From Dryas octopetala (Eukaryota; Streptophyta; Magnoliopsida; Rosales; Rosaceae), in assembly GCA_963921425.1 (NCBI GenBank), contig OY992833.1:250501-314500 (forward strand): 64,000 nucleotides of DNA, read 5' to 3'. The notes under the pieces are model-generated. The model saw nothing but the letters and a program-made list of their open reading frames with translations. It searched no databases and had not been told where the DNA came from. The position numbers and the translations under genes are program-made. Shown here one piece after another: positions 46,480 through 58,963 of this stretch. Position 1 is the first letter of the stretch, and each line of letters begins with the position of its first letter.

Positions 46480-46850
46480 ACAGTATTTTCCTCTAACACG
46501 CATTATATTTATCTTATTGAATACTTATTTAATTCATGATTTAATATTGTAATATAAATAAATTTGAGATGTTATTATATAATTATTAATTAGTGACCCA
46601 ATTTTTTAACAGTATTTGCTTCCAGCGCGCATTATATTAACCTTATATCACATAAAACCTATTATATAATTTGGTTTCTTTAATGTTTTTTTTATCAATG
46701 TAGTAGATAATATGTTAAATAAAAATATGGTCAAGTTTCATTAAAAATTTATGTATTTTGATAGCAATTTATGTTGTTTTTGTCTAATTTTGTCGAAATC
46801 GAAATTTTTGCAAAACTTTTCTCGAAACTGAAATTTTACTCTTTGGGTGA
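46480..46850. repeat. partial copy of the 4298-6087 hAT-type element, inverted
   Basis: The reverse complement aligns with about 4305-4620. Shared words include AAATTTCGGTTTC / GAAACTGAAATTTT, TAACATATTATCTA, CAAATTATATA, AATATAATGCGCG and AATCATGAATTAAATAAGTATTCAAT. Only one terminus (ending near 46842, TTTTACTCTTTGGG) is recognisable. Confidence 0.75.
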
Positions 46851-47329
46851 GTGTTTGATTATTATTTTTTTTTGTAATTTTTTATTAAAATTTGAATTTT
46901 TTAATATATTAATGTTTTAAAATAATATTTAATTAATTTTTCTGCATACATGCATGCCACGTAAGTATTTTTAGTGAGAGATATTGACGAATTTGACGGA
47001 TCGGATTAAATGAGATACGAAGTATAACGTCATGGATAATTTGAGACAAAAAAAATCAGGGGTGAAGTGAGAATTTGAACAATGTTAAGAGGTAAATAGA
47101 ATAATAATAAATGGGAAAAAGGCTGAGACAACCCAAAATTTTGACATTATTTTTGGGTCACCAACTTTGGGTATAATTGTAGGACAAGGCGGCCTTAGCA
47201 ATTGCTGTTTCGGTTTCGGGCAAAACGTCGTTCTTTGACGTCAATCAGAGGCGTTGCTGAGGAGTGAGGAGTGAGGAGTGAAGACAGAAAGCGAGATTTG
47301 GCAATTGGCACTCAGGAACTCTTGCAGGG

Positions 47330-47373
47330 ATGCCTGTAAAGAGGGAGCCCTGCAAATACTTTCAGCGCGGCAG

Positions 47374-47418
<45 letters not shown>

Positions 47419-50400
47419 TAGTCTTAGTCGGTCGTTGTTTCAACTGTTCAGGGTAGTCCACGCTTTAATGATTAAAGTTTAATCTTTTATTTCAATAATC
47501 AGTTTCTACATGCTCTTTTATAAAACCCTCAATTAGTTAATCAAAGGCCATCGTTTAGGACATAGGAGGACATTTATAAATCTATTAACATAAGAATGGC
47601 TGCCCAATTTGGTTGAACATTCCCGCAGGCCGCAATATCATCATCAAGTTCAAATACAAAAGCTCAAGGCCTTGACTGGTTTGGTTGTATCAATTAGAGT
47701 TGTATTGACTTGATCGGTTTTTAGCAAGTTCAAACTAGATGTCCAAAGAGATGATTGACAGAGGACATTGATCCTTTGGCTTTTGAACAGCCACAGTGTA
47801 CTATTACTGGGTTTATGAATTTTTTAATCTTGGACGATTCCATAGGTAAAGTACTGGAGGACTAATCAATGAGTTAATTAGGCCGCCTCTCCAATGGCTA
47901 GCTTCTATTTTTCTTTCATTTACTTTTCTTACTCATTTTGATGAGGACCTTATGCGTCCCCTTTCATAATATTTTTTCTCCTTTCATGTTCACTGGGCTA
48001 TCACATGTTTAACTTTCTGTTAGGTTGACTATCTTCGATCAATTATTAGAATAAGAATTTGTTGATTTATAATATCTTGCTCTTGAAGTTGTTGAACTAA
48101 TTAACAACTTATCCGTGAAAACTGTCTTTACAAGGAAAGGGTGCCCATGCATTTATGCATTTCACATTCCAAAGGTAATCAGGTGTTGTGAGGATATGCT
48201 AACACTTCCCCTTAGCCCTAGGGCTAGAGACTCTAACCCTCCATGCCGGATTCAAGATATGACGATCCCAATCCATGAGTAGAACTTGTTCATGAAAGCT
48301 CACTTACACTGAAAGGGTGCCCTTGCGTTTTTATACTGCACATTTCAGAAGTACCTAGATAATGCGGGACTGTGCTAACCTAAGTCACTTGTTTTGCTGA
48401 TACTTGGTCTCATTCATTCAAAGTTCTTTCTCCCAATTGTTTTTGTTTATATTTTATTTTGCCTCTATTTTCCATTTCATCACATAGTTGATCGGTTATG
48501 CACTAGCTGTGTATTTGTTCCAAAGCATAAAATGTGCTTGTTTTGTGCTTACATGATACTCTGTTATATAATTATTCACCTTGTCTCTTTCAGCTGTCAT
48601 TTTGGAGATAGGTGTAAATATCTTCATGTGACTCAGCAACAGCCAAAGTCCAATAGCTTTGGATTTGGTTTGCAATCTGGCTCAGACCAACAGCAAAAGT
48701 CCAATCCTTACGGATTTGGTGTTCATAACAACTCTCAGTTAAAAGGAGCAGCTGATTTTGGTTCCAAACAGAACCAGTTCAAGGTTTATTTCCTTATTAG
48801 ATTTGTACCTATGATTGAAAAAAAAAGTCTTTGTTATCGTAACTAAGACATTTCCATCATCGTTGACAATGAGATTTACAGTAGACAAGATTTTTTAAAA
48901 ATTTTCTCAAGTTAACAAACTGAAAGCTCTCAATGCATCAATTAATGCTAAAAAGAATTTCATAATCTTGTGGTTACTACTGAAGTTGGTTTTGTAATTT
49001 TCTTAAGTTAACAATCTGAAAACTCTCCATGCATCATCTAATGGTAATAAAGAATTATCATAATATTATGCTTATCTCTGATGGAAATCTACTTGTGCTC
49101 AGCCTTTTGAAAACAAATGGACTCGTGTCTCTTCGGCAACTGGTAGTGCTGCCTCTTCATCTCGGAAATCTGATAGCCAGTCCCAGGCAGCAAATCATAA
49201 GTAAGTTATTGCCTGATGGTGTATGATCTCTCTGTTTTCTGATTCAGCACTTAAGTACACGTATCTAACCACATGTGAATCCTTGTATCTGAAGGTGCAC
49301 AGATCCTGAGTCTTGCAGAAGTATAATTAATGAAGATTTGGAGCATGAGAGGCCACTTTGGAAGCTTACATGTTATGGTCACTGGAAAAAGTATGTTTAA
49401 GTAATTTGCATTTAAAGTTTTTCAACTTCTGTTCACTTGTGTAATGACTTGGTATTTGAATTTCTTAGAAAAAAAAATTAAACATATTTATTAATATATA
49501 AAAACCATAAATGGCTTCTGGATTATCCCTTTTTAGCAGCTCTAATTTGTGTCGAGCATGACTTCTGACCCTCAAAACTTTATTTGATGGCATTGTTTCT
49601 CAATTTATTTATTTATTTATTTTTGCAATGCAATCTAAGGTTTTGGCAGTATGACCAGTGGTAAAACCAAGTTTTCCATGGGAGTTATGGATGATTCAGG
49701 AAGTATGATACTTTTAGAGTCATTGTAAACTAATTAATAGTACTTCTTGTTATTTGGTAGCTTATATCTTGTTGCTTAGTGTAGAAAATTTCTGTCTTTG
49801 AAGCTGTATAATAAAGGGTTTTCTTTTTATTTTGTTTATAGGTATTTTGTTCATTTCGTTTCAAATTTTCATTGAGCCTTCCTCTGGCCATTTGTTTGCT
49901 TGTCTTTATATTTTAAAGCCCCCTTTAATCTAAAGATTTATAATATATTTGATAACAGTGAGAAAGTGGGAAAGTAATGCACATTAGAGAATAGGAAATT
50001 CATGTTGTGATCATAGACGATAGAATCAATTCAGTGGCTTTACTGATACTAATTATTCACAATTTTAATTGGTCAGATTTAGTATAAAAATTATTCACAA
50101 TTACTCACATTGGAATTTCCAATTGCTTGGGTGAATGAGAGAGAGAAGAAGAAGAAGAAGAAGAAGAAGAAGAAAATATATTTTATTAATCTTTTATTTA
50201 CAGGGCATAATCTTTTATTAAAAAAAGCTAAACAAAAATTTGAAGGAGAAACATAATTTTCTTTATGTTTTATTTTTAGGGCATAATCTTTTATTAAAAA
50301 AATTACAGGGCATAATCACTTTTCTATGTCTATGAATTTCAGGCTACATAATTTTTGTTCCTTTTCATGAAATGATGGAAATTAATTGGGCTATCCAACC

Positions 50401-52480
50401 ATGCACTAAGTTTTGGATTCATTTTTTTGCAGTTCTCCTTGTGACATTGTTGGCGATATTAGTTACGAAGAATTGAGGGCAGCAGCATATGACGATGCTA
50501 AGCGTGGGTTGAACTTGCAGTCGATAGTAAGATAATATACCACAATTAGCTCTTCTATAATTGAATGCTCACATGTATCTATAGTTATGTTTGTGTGTCA
50601 TTGAATTTCACCTCATGCATGTGTCATTGAACTGCACCTCATGCATGCTTCCATACAAGTTGGAGGGAATGCCTGCAATTTTGTAACCTAATCAATAAAT
50701 CAAAGGTATGTTTCAGACTAGATAAGAGACACCAAGAAGAGAACAATAAAAAGATAAAGGCTAGGATAATAAAAGTTCAACGCCACGTTTGGTACGCTGG
50801 ACTGTGTTGGACTGGACTATTCTTATGGATTGTGCTGGATAGTGTTGGACTGGAGTAAGCTGGACTAAGTGTTATCTTGTGTTTGGTGCTGTATCGGATT
50901 AGGAAGTTGGATAAACTAACACACACTGTCATCTGTTTGGTGCATGACCGGACTATGCTATAATTACTTTTAATTTTTAAATTAATAAAAAAATTTAATT
51001 ATCTATTTTTTACTTTCTTTTGTTCTCATTTACATTTTTTTTTTCTTTTATATTTTTATTACATTGTGCCCCACACCCACTTACAAAAAACATTCATCAT
51101 TTTTTTTCTTTTTACTTCTCCCTTTTTATTTCTTTGCGCATGCGCACAGCCCACAAGGCTGCCTTCCCTTTTTTTTTTTTCCATTCTTTCTTCTTCTCTC
51201 TTCTTCCTCTCTGTTTTTTTTTTCTTTCTTCTTGGTTTTCACCCGAGTTCCTCCCCCTCCCTCAGATTATTTTTTTTCTTCTTTTCTCCTTCCTTCCTTT
51301 CTTTCCTTCCGTTTCCTGCACACACTCCCCCTCCCTCAGCTTTGGGAGGTCGATCGGCATGCGGGTCGATCGAAGCAGCAGCCCACCCATCTTCAGACCT
51401 GGCTCCGGACCACATCACGGCGATCTGAAGGATGCTTCAATCTGTTTCGCCAAATGGGTCTAATGGGTTGCTTGTTTGTATTTGGGATTTTGGTTTGTTT
51501 TGTATTTTCTGATTGATGAGAAGATACTTGGATACTCTTTTGTATTTTCTGATTGATTTATGTGAATTCCTTACATTGGATTGCTTGTTTGTATCTGGGA
51601 TTACATTGGTTCGACTGAGAGAGCTAGAAATTAAGTTTGGAGATGACGAGATTGCAGACAGACAGGCTTCACTCTCGCTGTCTCACACCGTGCTATAGAA
51701 GGATGTCTCACGGACCGTGCTATATAAGGATGTCTAAGTGGGTGTTTTAAGAAAAACTGGTGCTATGCAATCCCACTTAAACTAGCACCGTGTGATACCA
51801 AACACAGTATAGAGGTGATATTTAACACAATCCTAACTAACACAGTAAAACAAACGTGGCCCAAGAGTCTTATGCAATTGTACCTTTAGCCTTTCTTATA
51901 AGAAGATAAATGGAAATGATATCTTGATAGCAATTGCGTACTGGCTTCCCTTTTCTTTTTCTTTCTCTGTATGACCTTACATGTCATGATCAGCATCACA
52001 TACAATAGCGATTCCTTGCAGCTTGTTTAAGCAGATATGAACATAAGGAATATGAGCTAATCTTTTGGCTTTTTTTTTTGTCTTCCAAAATACACAAACA
52101 AAGAAGTGAAGAACAGAATTTATTCTTCTCTTGTGGTTTCTTTTCCAAACTGACAATGACAGCTTTGATTAACATTCAATTTTCATTCATTTGAATTCTT
52201 CATTAAGGGTTATGGCTCAACAATTAAAGGCTAGTTAAAGAGTCAAGAATAAAGAAATCCTTATCCATTCAGGCATGGTTAGTGGCTGCAGCTACTTCAC
52301 AGTGGTTGTTTGGTTCTTGAATTTGGCTTGGAGAAATAGAATTTAAGACCAGGTGCTAGATCAGTTTCTGCAGAGAGTAAATTGCCAGAATTGAAATGCA
52401 ACCTTTATGATAGTGTGGGAAACAATACTTGGTGGGCCTTAGTTTTGGAAGTTTACTAGGTTTACCATTTTCAAAAAGAA

Positions 52481-52517
<37 letters not shown>

Positions 52518-55106
52518 TTCTGTGTTGCTGTTTTATGTTAAAATTGCACTTATGATTGTTGTCCAAAGTAATAAGAAATATGAGAATGGTGGTATTGCAT
52601 TATATTCTAATTAAAATTGTGTTGCTCATAAACGCATTCTGTACAGGTTGAAAGAGAGAGAAATTTACTCAATAGCAAGTTGGTTGAGTTTGAGAACCTT
52701 CGCAAGTCCCCTGCAGTTCCACTGAACTCTACTCTTGCCAGCCCAAACCCTTTCCCTTCAGCTAGTCCAAATGCATTCTTGCAGACTGCACAAAATAGTG
52801 CTCCTCCTTCAGTTTCGAGCTTTAGCCAATTGGGGACATCCCTCAACGTTGGGTTTGGACCAAGGCAAGTGTCACTTCTCATATTTAAACTACATAGGTC
52901 AATAATTGTTGAAGATATTTATTAATTTCCTGAAATGCTGTTTCCATGATTTTTGTTGGACTTTATAAACCTCCACTGCAATTCTTTCTCAGGCCATCTG
53001 CACCATCAAATAATGGTTTTGCACCGCCGAACCCTTTTGCTAATTCTAGCCAGACTTCAAGTGGATTTGGGACAAACAATTTTCCATCTGGAAACGTTGG
53101 TAAGGTTTTTTTATTTTTATGTTTTTTTCACATGCATTTCAATAATACCATTTCTATGGAGGTGTGTGATTTTGGGTCTCATGTGATCTGTTTGGTTGGA
53201 AAGGAATAAGAGGTTATGAGGTCGAGGGGGAGGGGGAGGATGTGAATATACATTGGGATATAATTAAATCCTTAGCTTCTCTTTGGGCATCTTTATCTAA
53301 ACATTTTAGAGATATTTGATTTCGTCGTTTTTTAGGTTCTTGCTTGACAATGTTTATGGGATTTGATGGACTTTCTCATTCATCCTAAATGTATCTTTTT
53401 TTTTTTTTTTTTTTTTTTTTTCATATTGTGTTTCTTGTAAAAAAAAATGTTGATACCATTACTTTTTGCATGCCTTTTGTGTTTGTTCTGACTGTAATAT
53501 GGTAGGTTCATTTGGCAGCCAATTTCCTGTCAGTACACATGGAAGTTTTCTTACCTCCAGTACAGGATTCAGTAACACTGGTGTGGTGAGACCTGAAAGC
53601 AACCCATTTTCTACTTTAGCAGTGTCGGCACAAATTCCTAGTGCAACAAGTAACCAGTCACCCATTCTTACAGATGGGCCTAACTCTGCTTCAAACACAC
53701 TTGGACAAGTAACTACGGAAGTTCAGTTGGTGTAAGTTTGTGGAAAAAATTTCTCTTATATTTTATATCTTTTAGAAATAAGTCTTATTTGTTCGATTGT
53801 TTTTGGAATGAAGAAAGCAGTTGATGATAATCTTATCCATCTGTGAATTCTTATCCAACACAGGAGACTGTTTGCGACATTGATAAACGCGTATTCATTC
53901 TACAACCTGTATTTACAGTTCAACTATACGTGGCCTTAATTTCCATCTAAATAATGGAATCTGAACTCTTTTCCCAAATGACTTGAGTTCCTACCACTGC
54001 CCAGCCCTTTTTAAAGCCATACTATCCACTAGATCTTAATAGTCACATCATTCCCAACAAATTCTCTGTTGTAGCACTCTCTTTCTTACCTGATTGCTGC
54101 TTGGACTTTTCATTTTACTACCATTACCCTAGATGCTAGTGACAAGGAGAGGAGAGATAGGACTAAGAGGACTAATAGGGAGGCAAAATCGCAATAATAT
54201 TCTTATCAAGCAGTTTGCTGAGGCCTAATAAATAGGTCTATTTATAGAGGCCAGTCCAAATTAGAAAGGAAGCAATTGAATCAAATAATAACATACTTAA
54301 AATCCCCATAATAATGGAAGCCATATCAAATCATACCAAAATAGGAAGGTTTCAAAAGAAGCATAAACTACTCCTAAATAAAATAAGAGAGAGATAGAGA
54401 AGGAAGGGAGAGAAGAAGAGGACTAAGAGGGAGGCAAAATTACAATAATATCTTGATCCCATCATTAGCAGTCTGCTGAACCCAAATACATGGACCTATT
54501 TATAGAGGCCAGTGCAAAGTAAAAAGAAACTTAAATAAAATCAAATAACATCATAATTAGAATCCGTAGAATAACGGAAACCAAATATAATCATATAAAA
54601 ATAGTAATATTTAGGTAGTAAGTCTTGTTAGGATTTCCATTAGGTAGCCTGCATTTGGAGATCCTGCGGAGACTTATTAGCTAGCTTGCATCTCTTGATT
54701 GAGAGGGAGTGTACTGTAACTACTGTTTGTTGTGCAATTGGTTTTTTTTTTTGTTTTCTTTTATAAGACAGATTACTTGTCCATCTCTTCTTGTACCCTC
54801 TTTATACCTTCTCTATAAAAGTTTTGTTTGTTATTACGGGTAATTTTCTCTTACCAAATAGTCTGGCAACAAAAATTTGTTATGTTGCTAGATTGTGAAT
54901 TTAGACCACACATTCAGTCAATAGTCAACCTATCCAATGATCTAAATTCACAGTATTGTTGTCGGACTGTGATGTGAATCTAGACCACACATTCCGGCAA
55001 GAATTAACCTAAACAATGGTCCATATTCACAGTCTGTCTCTGGTAACATAGGCATCTTAAGTTTCTAGATGATATTATCTCTAGCAAGAGAAGATTTCCA
55101 TATATA

Positions 55107-55138
<32 letters not shown>

Positions 55139-56213
55139 CTGCCTGCATCTCATAGATTATCCAAGCACTTTCACTGCATCATGCATTATAAGTATTCTCA
55201 TGTAGATTTTTCTTTTATCATTTTATCTTGAACATGATATGTTATTCTTCCTTAAATTTCCACCACCTTGTTTTTGGGTATCTGTATCCTCAAATTACTT
55301 CTCTCATATATTAGTAGTCTCCTCCTGTACAATTATCTCTGTACGTTGAACTTTGTAATTTACTTATATTTATCTTTAGCTTTTTGTTGATTCTACAGAA
55401 ATAATATGCAAAGAGAAAAGATTTCTGGGGACACAAATATTTGGTTGAAAAAGGAATGGACTCCTGGAGAGGTAATAAGCTAGCATTTTATATACTGTTG
55501 ATGCATGACTTAAAATAATAAATAATAAGAAATAGTGGCATGATTTGAAATATTAGGGGGGTGTCCATAACTCGGATTTTAATGGATTTTAAAAGTCCAA
55601 CAAAATCTGGGTGTTCTCAGTTAGGATTTTAATGGATTCCATAGAAATCTAGGTGTCCCTAACTTGGACTTTAATCGATTTCTCTTAAAAACTCATGAAT
55701 TTCATTAAGTGATGAATTTTGGTGGATTTGGATGGATTTTATTTACATAACAAAGGCCATGGGAATTCCAGCCAATTCCCCTTGGATTTTGATGGATTCT
55801 ATGAAATCTGCAAATTCTTTAAAATCCATTAAAATTCCAGTTGGGGACACTCCCTTTAGTTTTGTTAATACTTGTCTTCTTCCCTTAACTCTTTCTCCTT
55901 TTTCTCTTCATATCATGGGACATCTATTAATGTATAAAGTACTTCCTTTACTGAGTCAACGATTATTAGATAATATTCTTAATTTATTGTATTGAGAATT
56001 ATAACTCAAAAAATGAAAAAGAAAAAGAAAAAGAAAAGATAGTGAAAAAATACTAGTAAGATGAATATTCTCTTCCTTAAAACTGTAAATGACTGTTGAT
56101 TATTCCAAAGCATGATATGAACATGGTAAAAGATAGATTTTCCAATTTTATTTTTGTTTCTTTCTCCACAGATTCCGGAAGAAGCACCGGCAGATGCATT
56201 GGTTGACCTGTGA
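47330..56213 (+). CDS. CCCH zinc-finger/FG-repeat protein, C3H16/NUP42-like, 10 exons
   Basis: The exons are 47330-47373, 48594-48783, 49103-49200, 49295-49390, 50433-50526, 52647-52864, 52993-53099, 53506-53731, 55399-55471 and 56172-56213, and phases join into 395 residues. The N-terminal zinc finger is PCKYFQRGS-CHFGDRCKYLH (C8, C16, C22, H26; C-X7-C-X5-C-X3-H) and is split by intron 1 between Ser15 and Cys16. Then come FGFG, YGFG and DFG repeats, a conserved middle block (LWKLTCYGHW, CDIVGDISYEELRAAAYDDA), a coiled part (VERERNLLNSKLVEFENLRK), further FG repeats in a Ser/Asn/Pro-rich region, and the end IWLKKEWTPGEIPEEAPADALVDL. This matches Arabidopsis C3H16 (At1g75340) as I recall it, related to the animal nucleoporin NUPL2 and yeast Nup42, which act at the cytoplasmic face of the pore in mRNA export. 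That role is inferred. Intron 6 (52865-52992) uses a GC donor. Introns 5 and 9 hold transposons. Confidence 0.88.
47376..47415. repeat. (CT)n microsatellite at the intron 1 donor
   Basis: The CT run begins two bases after the GT donor of intron 1 (AG|GTCCTCTCT) and continues to 47415. Confidence 0.95.
50141..50174. repeat. (GAA)n microsatellite in intron 4 of the CCCH gene
   Basis: About ten GAA units after a short GA run, in the intron between 49390 and 50433. Confidence 0.9.
50781..51861. mobile_element. TIR element in intron 5 of the CCCH gene (Harbinger-like?)
   Basis: The ends CGCCACGTTTGGTA and AACAAACGTGGCC are inverted (10 of 11 outer bases), flanked by a CAA direct repeat (50778-50780 and 51862-51864). 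Inner sequences GACTGTGTTGGACTGG and ACACAGTA are also related. A 3-bp duplication and GGCC-type ends suggest the PIF/Harbinger group, although TTA is the usual target there, so the superfamily is uncertain. Pyrimidine-rich open frames at 51020-51516 lie within it and are not genes. Confidence 0.6.
52481..52509. repeat. A homopolymer in intron 5 of the CCCH gene
   Basis: A 29-bp A run, possibly the tail of an old retroposon. No body could be defined upstream. Confidence 0.85.
55556..55855. mobile_element. 300-bp Tourist/Harbinger-type MITE in intron 9 of the CCCH gene
   Basis: The left end GGGGGGTGTCCATAACTCGG and the reverse complement of the right end AGGGAGTGTCCCCAACTGG are alike, and both run into ATTTTAATGGATTTTAAA. 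A TTA target duplication flanks it (55553-55555 and 55856-55858), as in PIF/Harbinger MITEs. Internal GGATTTTAATGGATT repeats occur. Confidence 0.78.
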
Positions 56214-58963
56214 GTTGTAGCAGTAGTTGTTTATGAGCAGTACAAGCACAGCACTTATTCATTTCACTTGCAAGGTGGCTAAACCACTATCCCCTTGCAA
56301 AATGCTAATTAGGCGTCTCAAATTTTGAGAGTAGGGAGAGGTTAAGGAAAGGGGAGGGCTACCTCCAGCTATGTGGCCCAACTTTTGGACTAAAACTCAA
56401 AGGAGAGGAAAGGAATTCATGTTTGCATATATATGAAGAAATATGTCTTTTGCTTTGCATGTCGGATTTTTGGAATTTGTACAACTGCAAATATCTACCT
56501 ATTTTGTAAACACGACCGGGTCCAACATTTCTGCCTCTACACTTACGCTCCACACTTGTTCTATTAAAAGTTTTTGACAAGCATCTTAAAAAGCGCTTTA
56601 AATCCTCATATAAGTTCTCTGTCTGTAATTACAAAGACTATAATCCATGTGTTTATTGTGTCTCTTTCAGGCTCCCGTTGCTAGTTGTTGGTACTTTTGT
56701 TTGTTGGCCCTTTGGCTTAGGCCTCTAGTTTACCCACAAAAATTGTTGTATACATTCTTCAAATGTTAAGTACTCTTTATGAGTTGTTTGTTTGAATCGG
56801 GCTGCATCTACAAACAAAATAGTCAATAGGCTAAAAGTTTTAGTAAATATGTATGCAGATACATATTGATACATATTTAAACTCCCCAAATTGGGGTTAG
56901 ACACATTCATATTGATACATATTTAAACTCCCCACATTCATGGCCAAAAAAAAAAAAAAAAAAAAGAAACTCCCCACATTCAGGGTTACACATACACCTC
57001 CCCTCCTCATGTCCTTAGTTTAACTTTAAAAGGTTTAGGGCATGTTTACCTCAAGGAAATGGGAATGAGGGAATGTGAATGATTCTTATTCTCGTGTTTA
57101 CTAATATTTAAGAATCATTCACATTTTCATTCATGTGTTTACTTAATAGTTGGGAATGGGAATGATTCTCATTTTCATGTTTACTAAACTTGGAGGGGAA
57201 AGGAAATGCAAGTGGGGCCCACCAAAATCCCGATTTGAATAATGTTTATATAGTTATAAAGAGAAGATGTATAGCTTTAAAATAAGTATATGTTTTCTGA
57301 ATTTGGATGAGATTTGATAGAGTAAAAGCCGATCAAATTTGAGAAAACAAATCTAGACTTTTATTGAACAAGTGGAATAATTAGTGGACCAAAACATAAC
57401 TTAAAAAAATCGTAAACTAAAATTAAATTAGTTATAAAATAAGTGGACTAAATTTGTAATTTTCTCTTGTGTAAAATAATCCAATTAAATGTATACATTT
57501 TTTATTCTCAGCTCCAAAACTAAACTTTTTTCTACACTTTTTAGACCAAAACACCATTTTAGTCACCAACTGGTCGACATGGCAGCACTCTTTCAAATAA
57601 AAAATTGACTTTAACAAAAATGTAAAAAAAAAAAAGTAGAAAAAAAATAAACATGATGAATCGATTACAGCACCACCATATGTCGACCATTTGTTGATTA
57701 TGTGTTGACCATAATATCAATGTTAGCCATTTGTCCACCATTGAAATTTCATATATGCAACAAAAAACTCATTGAAATTTCAAATCTAGATCATGATTGG
57801 AGTTCTTTTGGTTTTTTTTTTTTATCCTTTGAGCAAAACACAAATCACTAGTCTTACTCCTATGCCAACTATGATATTAATAATCTTCACATAAAATTTT
57901 ACGGACATTTACAACATTAATTTTGGGTAAACTTGTCTTTTTAAGCAAAAAAAAAAAATGAAAAAATAAAAACTTATCTTTTTAGTCATCCAGCCATTAT
58001 GGTACATATGAAATTACAGAATTAAACTTATTTTTCAACATAAAATCCCTAATCCTCATATAGGATAACTATCTATTATGAGATTTGGTGTTGGCTCTAA
58101 AAAGATTCTTGGATAAAAATTTTCAATGCCAAATGGACCGTCAATTTCTAAATTTGTACTTATCGCTCCATAAGGCAATTTGATTAAAGTTGCTATGCAT
58201 AATTTAAGGGTAATGAATGCCATGCAAGTTGAAGTAATGACACTTTATGAAGGACTTCATTAGGATATAAGTAATAGAGTCCATTAATTATAAGGTACTA
58301 ACAAAATTATAATTTAATCAAAACCACTCAAATCAAATAATTTTCTTACAGCTCATCTTCCATTAAATTTAAGGTACTCACAACCCAACCAAAAGCATTC
58401 AAGCTTACAAATTTAATTTTAAGGTAACATCATCCTACCAACAACGACAAATTTAATTTTCAACTTATACACACCACACACACACGACAGGGGGGTTTGA
58501 TTAGGTTGAAACACACACACACACAGTTTTCAATTTTCACTACAGTTTCAGTTTCACTCGCAGTTTCAGTTATGGAGAATACTTTTATAAAATCGTAGTT
58601 TTAGTTGTATGATGCACTTAACAAACTCAAAAAATCGTAGTTTTAGTTCACATTTTCAGTTCATTTGTTTATTTTGCAATTTCAATATTTTAATCGGTGA
58701 AAGTGTTTTGAAATAGAAGGTAACGTAGCCATGGAATTATCACAGCCAGTGCTAGCCGCCCAACCACTCGCCACCCACATCTGCTAGTTGCTCTACCACT
58801 GTTGCTGCTCATGAATTAATTGTTGCTGCTCTGACTCTCCACGCAATCCGTTGCATGCCTTCGTTACTCTCCGATCTGTCGCCATACATCATCGGCTCTA
58901 ATCGTGGTTGATCGACTCTATGTCATTTAACTCTCCCTCCCACCCTCCATCCCTCCCTCTGCC
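56214..58963. other. intergenic region between the CCCH gene and the pseudogene
   Basis: The first few hundred bases are probably 3' UTR. At about 57028-57200 the words GGGCATGTTTACCT, GGGAATGAGG, AATGATTCTCATT and CATGTTTACTAA in both orientations suggest a degenerate MITE, starting after TTTA. A (CA)n run sits near 58509-58525. No gene is recognised. Confidence 0.45.

Larger units (their letters stand above)
43974..47104. mobile_element. inverted-repeat element (~3.1 kb) hosting other insertions
   Basis: The left arm (about 43974-44100: TTATTCTATTTGCC, GTTCAAATTCTCACTT, CCCCTGA.TTTTTTTT, CTCAAGTTA, CGTCAAAT) is repeated in inverse at about 46975-47104. This is the long-TIR layout of Mutator-like elements. 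No clean target duplication was found. The interior holds a GC-rich segment (44090-44400), a hAT (44733-45562) and the partial element at 46480-46850. Confidence 0.5.

Noticed and set aside
51020-51516. Phe/Ser/Leu-rich open frames of 120-150 residues
   Set aside because: They lie wholly in the TIR element in intron 5 of the CCCH gene, in a pyrimidine-rich tract open in three frames.
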